Positions 5,514 through 5,548 of a DNA stretch of 5,548 bases are shown here, piece by piece (position 1 is the first letter of the stretch; each line of letters starts with the position of its first letter). The translations under genes and the position numbers were made by a program. Below the pieces are notes generated by a model. The model was not told where the DNA came from. It searched no databases and was given only the letters and a program-made list of their open reading frames with translations. Location: positions 1 through 5,548 of the forward strand of contig JAAZBY010000323.1 of assembly GCA_012513595.1 (NCBI GenBank), written 5' to 3'. Origin of the DNA: Chloroflexota bacterium (lineage in GTDB: Bacteria; Chloroflexota; Anaerolineae; UBA1429).

Positions 5514-5531
5514 GCGGCGCCCCAGCGCCGC
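5514..5531 (+). terminator. GC hairpin after the repeat, weak terminator candidate
   Basis: GCGGCGC and GCGCCGC form a perfect 7-bp stem with a CCCA loop, followed by TCTTG rather than a clean T-run. It lies 163 bases after the amidase stop and directly abuts repeat copy 2, so it may belong to the repeat or end the amidase transcript. Confidence 0.35.
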
Positions 5532-5548
5532 TCTTGCGCGGCAACAGC

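Overview
The window is GC-rich bacterial DNA holding five protein genes: two on the left reading forward, two in the middle reading backward, and one on the right reading forward. The gene types (an oligopeptide/sugar-type ABC solute-binding protein, an isolated infA, an NSS-family symporter and a compact membrane-anchored cell-wall amidase) together with the GC-rich codon use are compatible with a Chloroflexota-like organism. That placement is an inference of low to moderate confidence; nothing in the window fixes the taxon.

Layout. Positions 1 to about 1510 hold the 3' part of a family-5 solute-binding protein gene, whose open frame runs on through a hairpin and into a repeat up to 1724. 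From 1590 to about 1890 lies a non-coding direct repeat: two ungapped 143-bp units plus the start of a third. Each unit contains large inverted arms built from a 9-bp word (ACAGGATTC and its complement). A TATAAT box and a Shine-Dalgarno sequence then lead a small four-helix membrane protein of unknown function (1992-2360). Facing it is infA (2439-2699, minus) with its own good sigma70 promoter and terminator. Upstream of infA is a neurotransmitter:sodium symporter family gene (2939-4357, minus) with a terminator and a consensus-like promoter. It also has an unusually long leader of about 160 nt that can fold into several hairpins and a possible pseudoknot. Back to back with it, its own promoter drives a membrane-anchored N-acetylmuramoyl-L-alanine amidase (4644-5351). 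The last 200 bases are non-coding and contain an imperfect 59-bp direct repeat (period 67) and a GC hairpin.

How it works together. These are separate transcription units rather than one pathway operon: solute capture (left), translation initiation (infA), ion-coupled solute uptake (symporter) and peptidoglycan remodelling (amidase). The only arrangement suggesting joint control is the divergent symporter/amidase pair, where an imperfect dyad lies between the two promoters.

I see no convincing multi-gene novel system such as a defence island or biosynthetic cluster. The most interesting unexplained signals are the structured symporter leader RNA, the 143-bp repeat with one compensatory base-pair change, a Lys at the expected Na1 site of the symporter, and the dyad between the divergent promoters.
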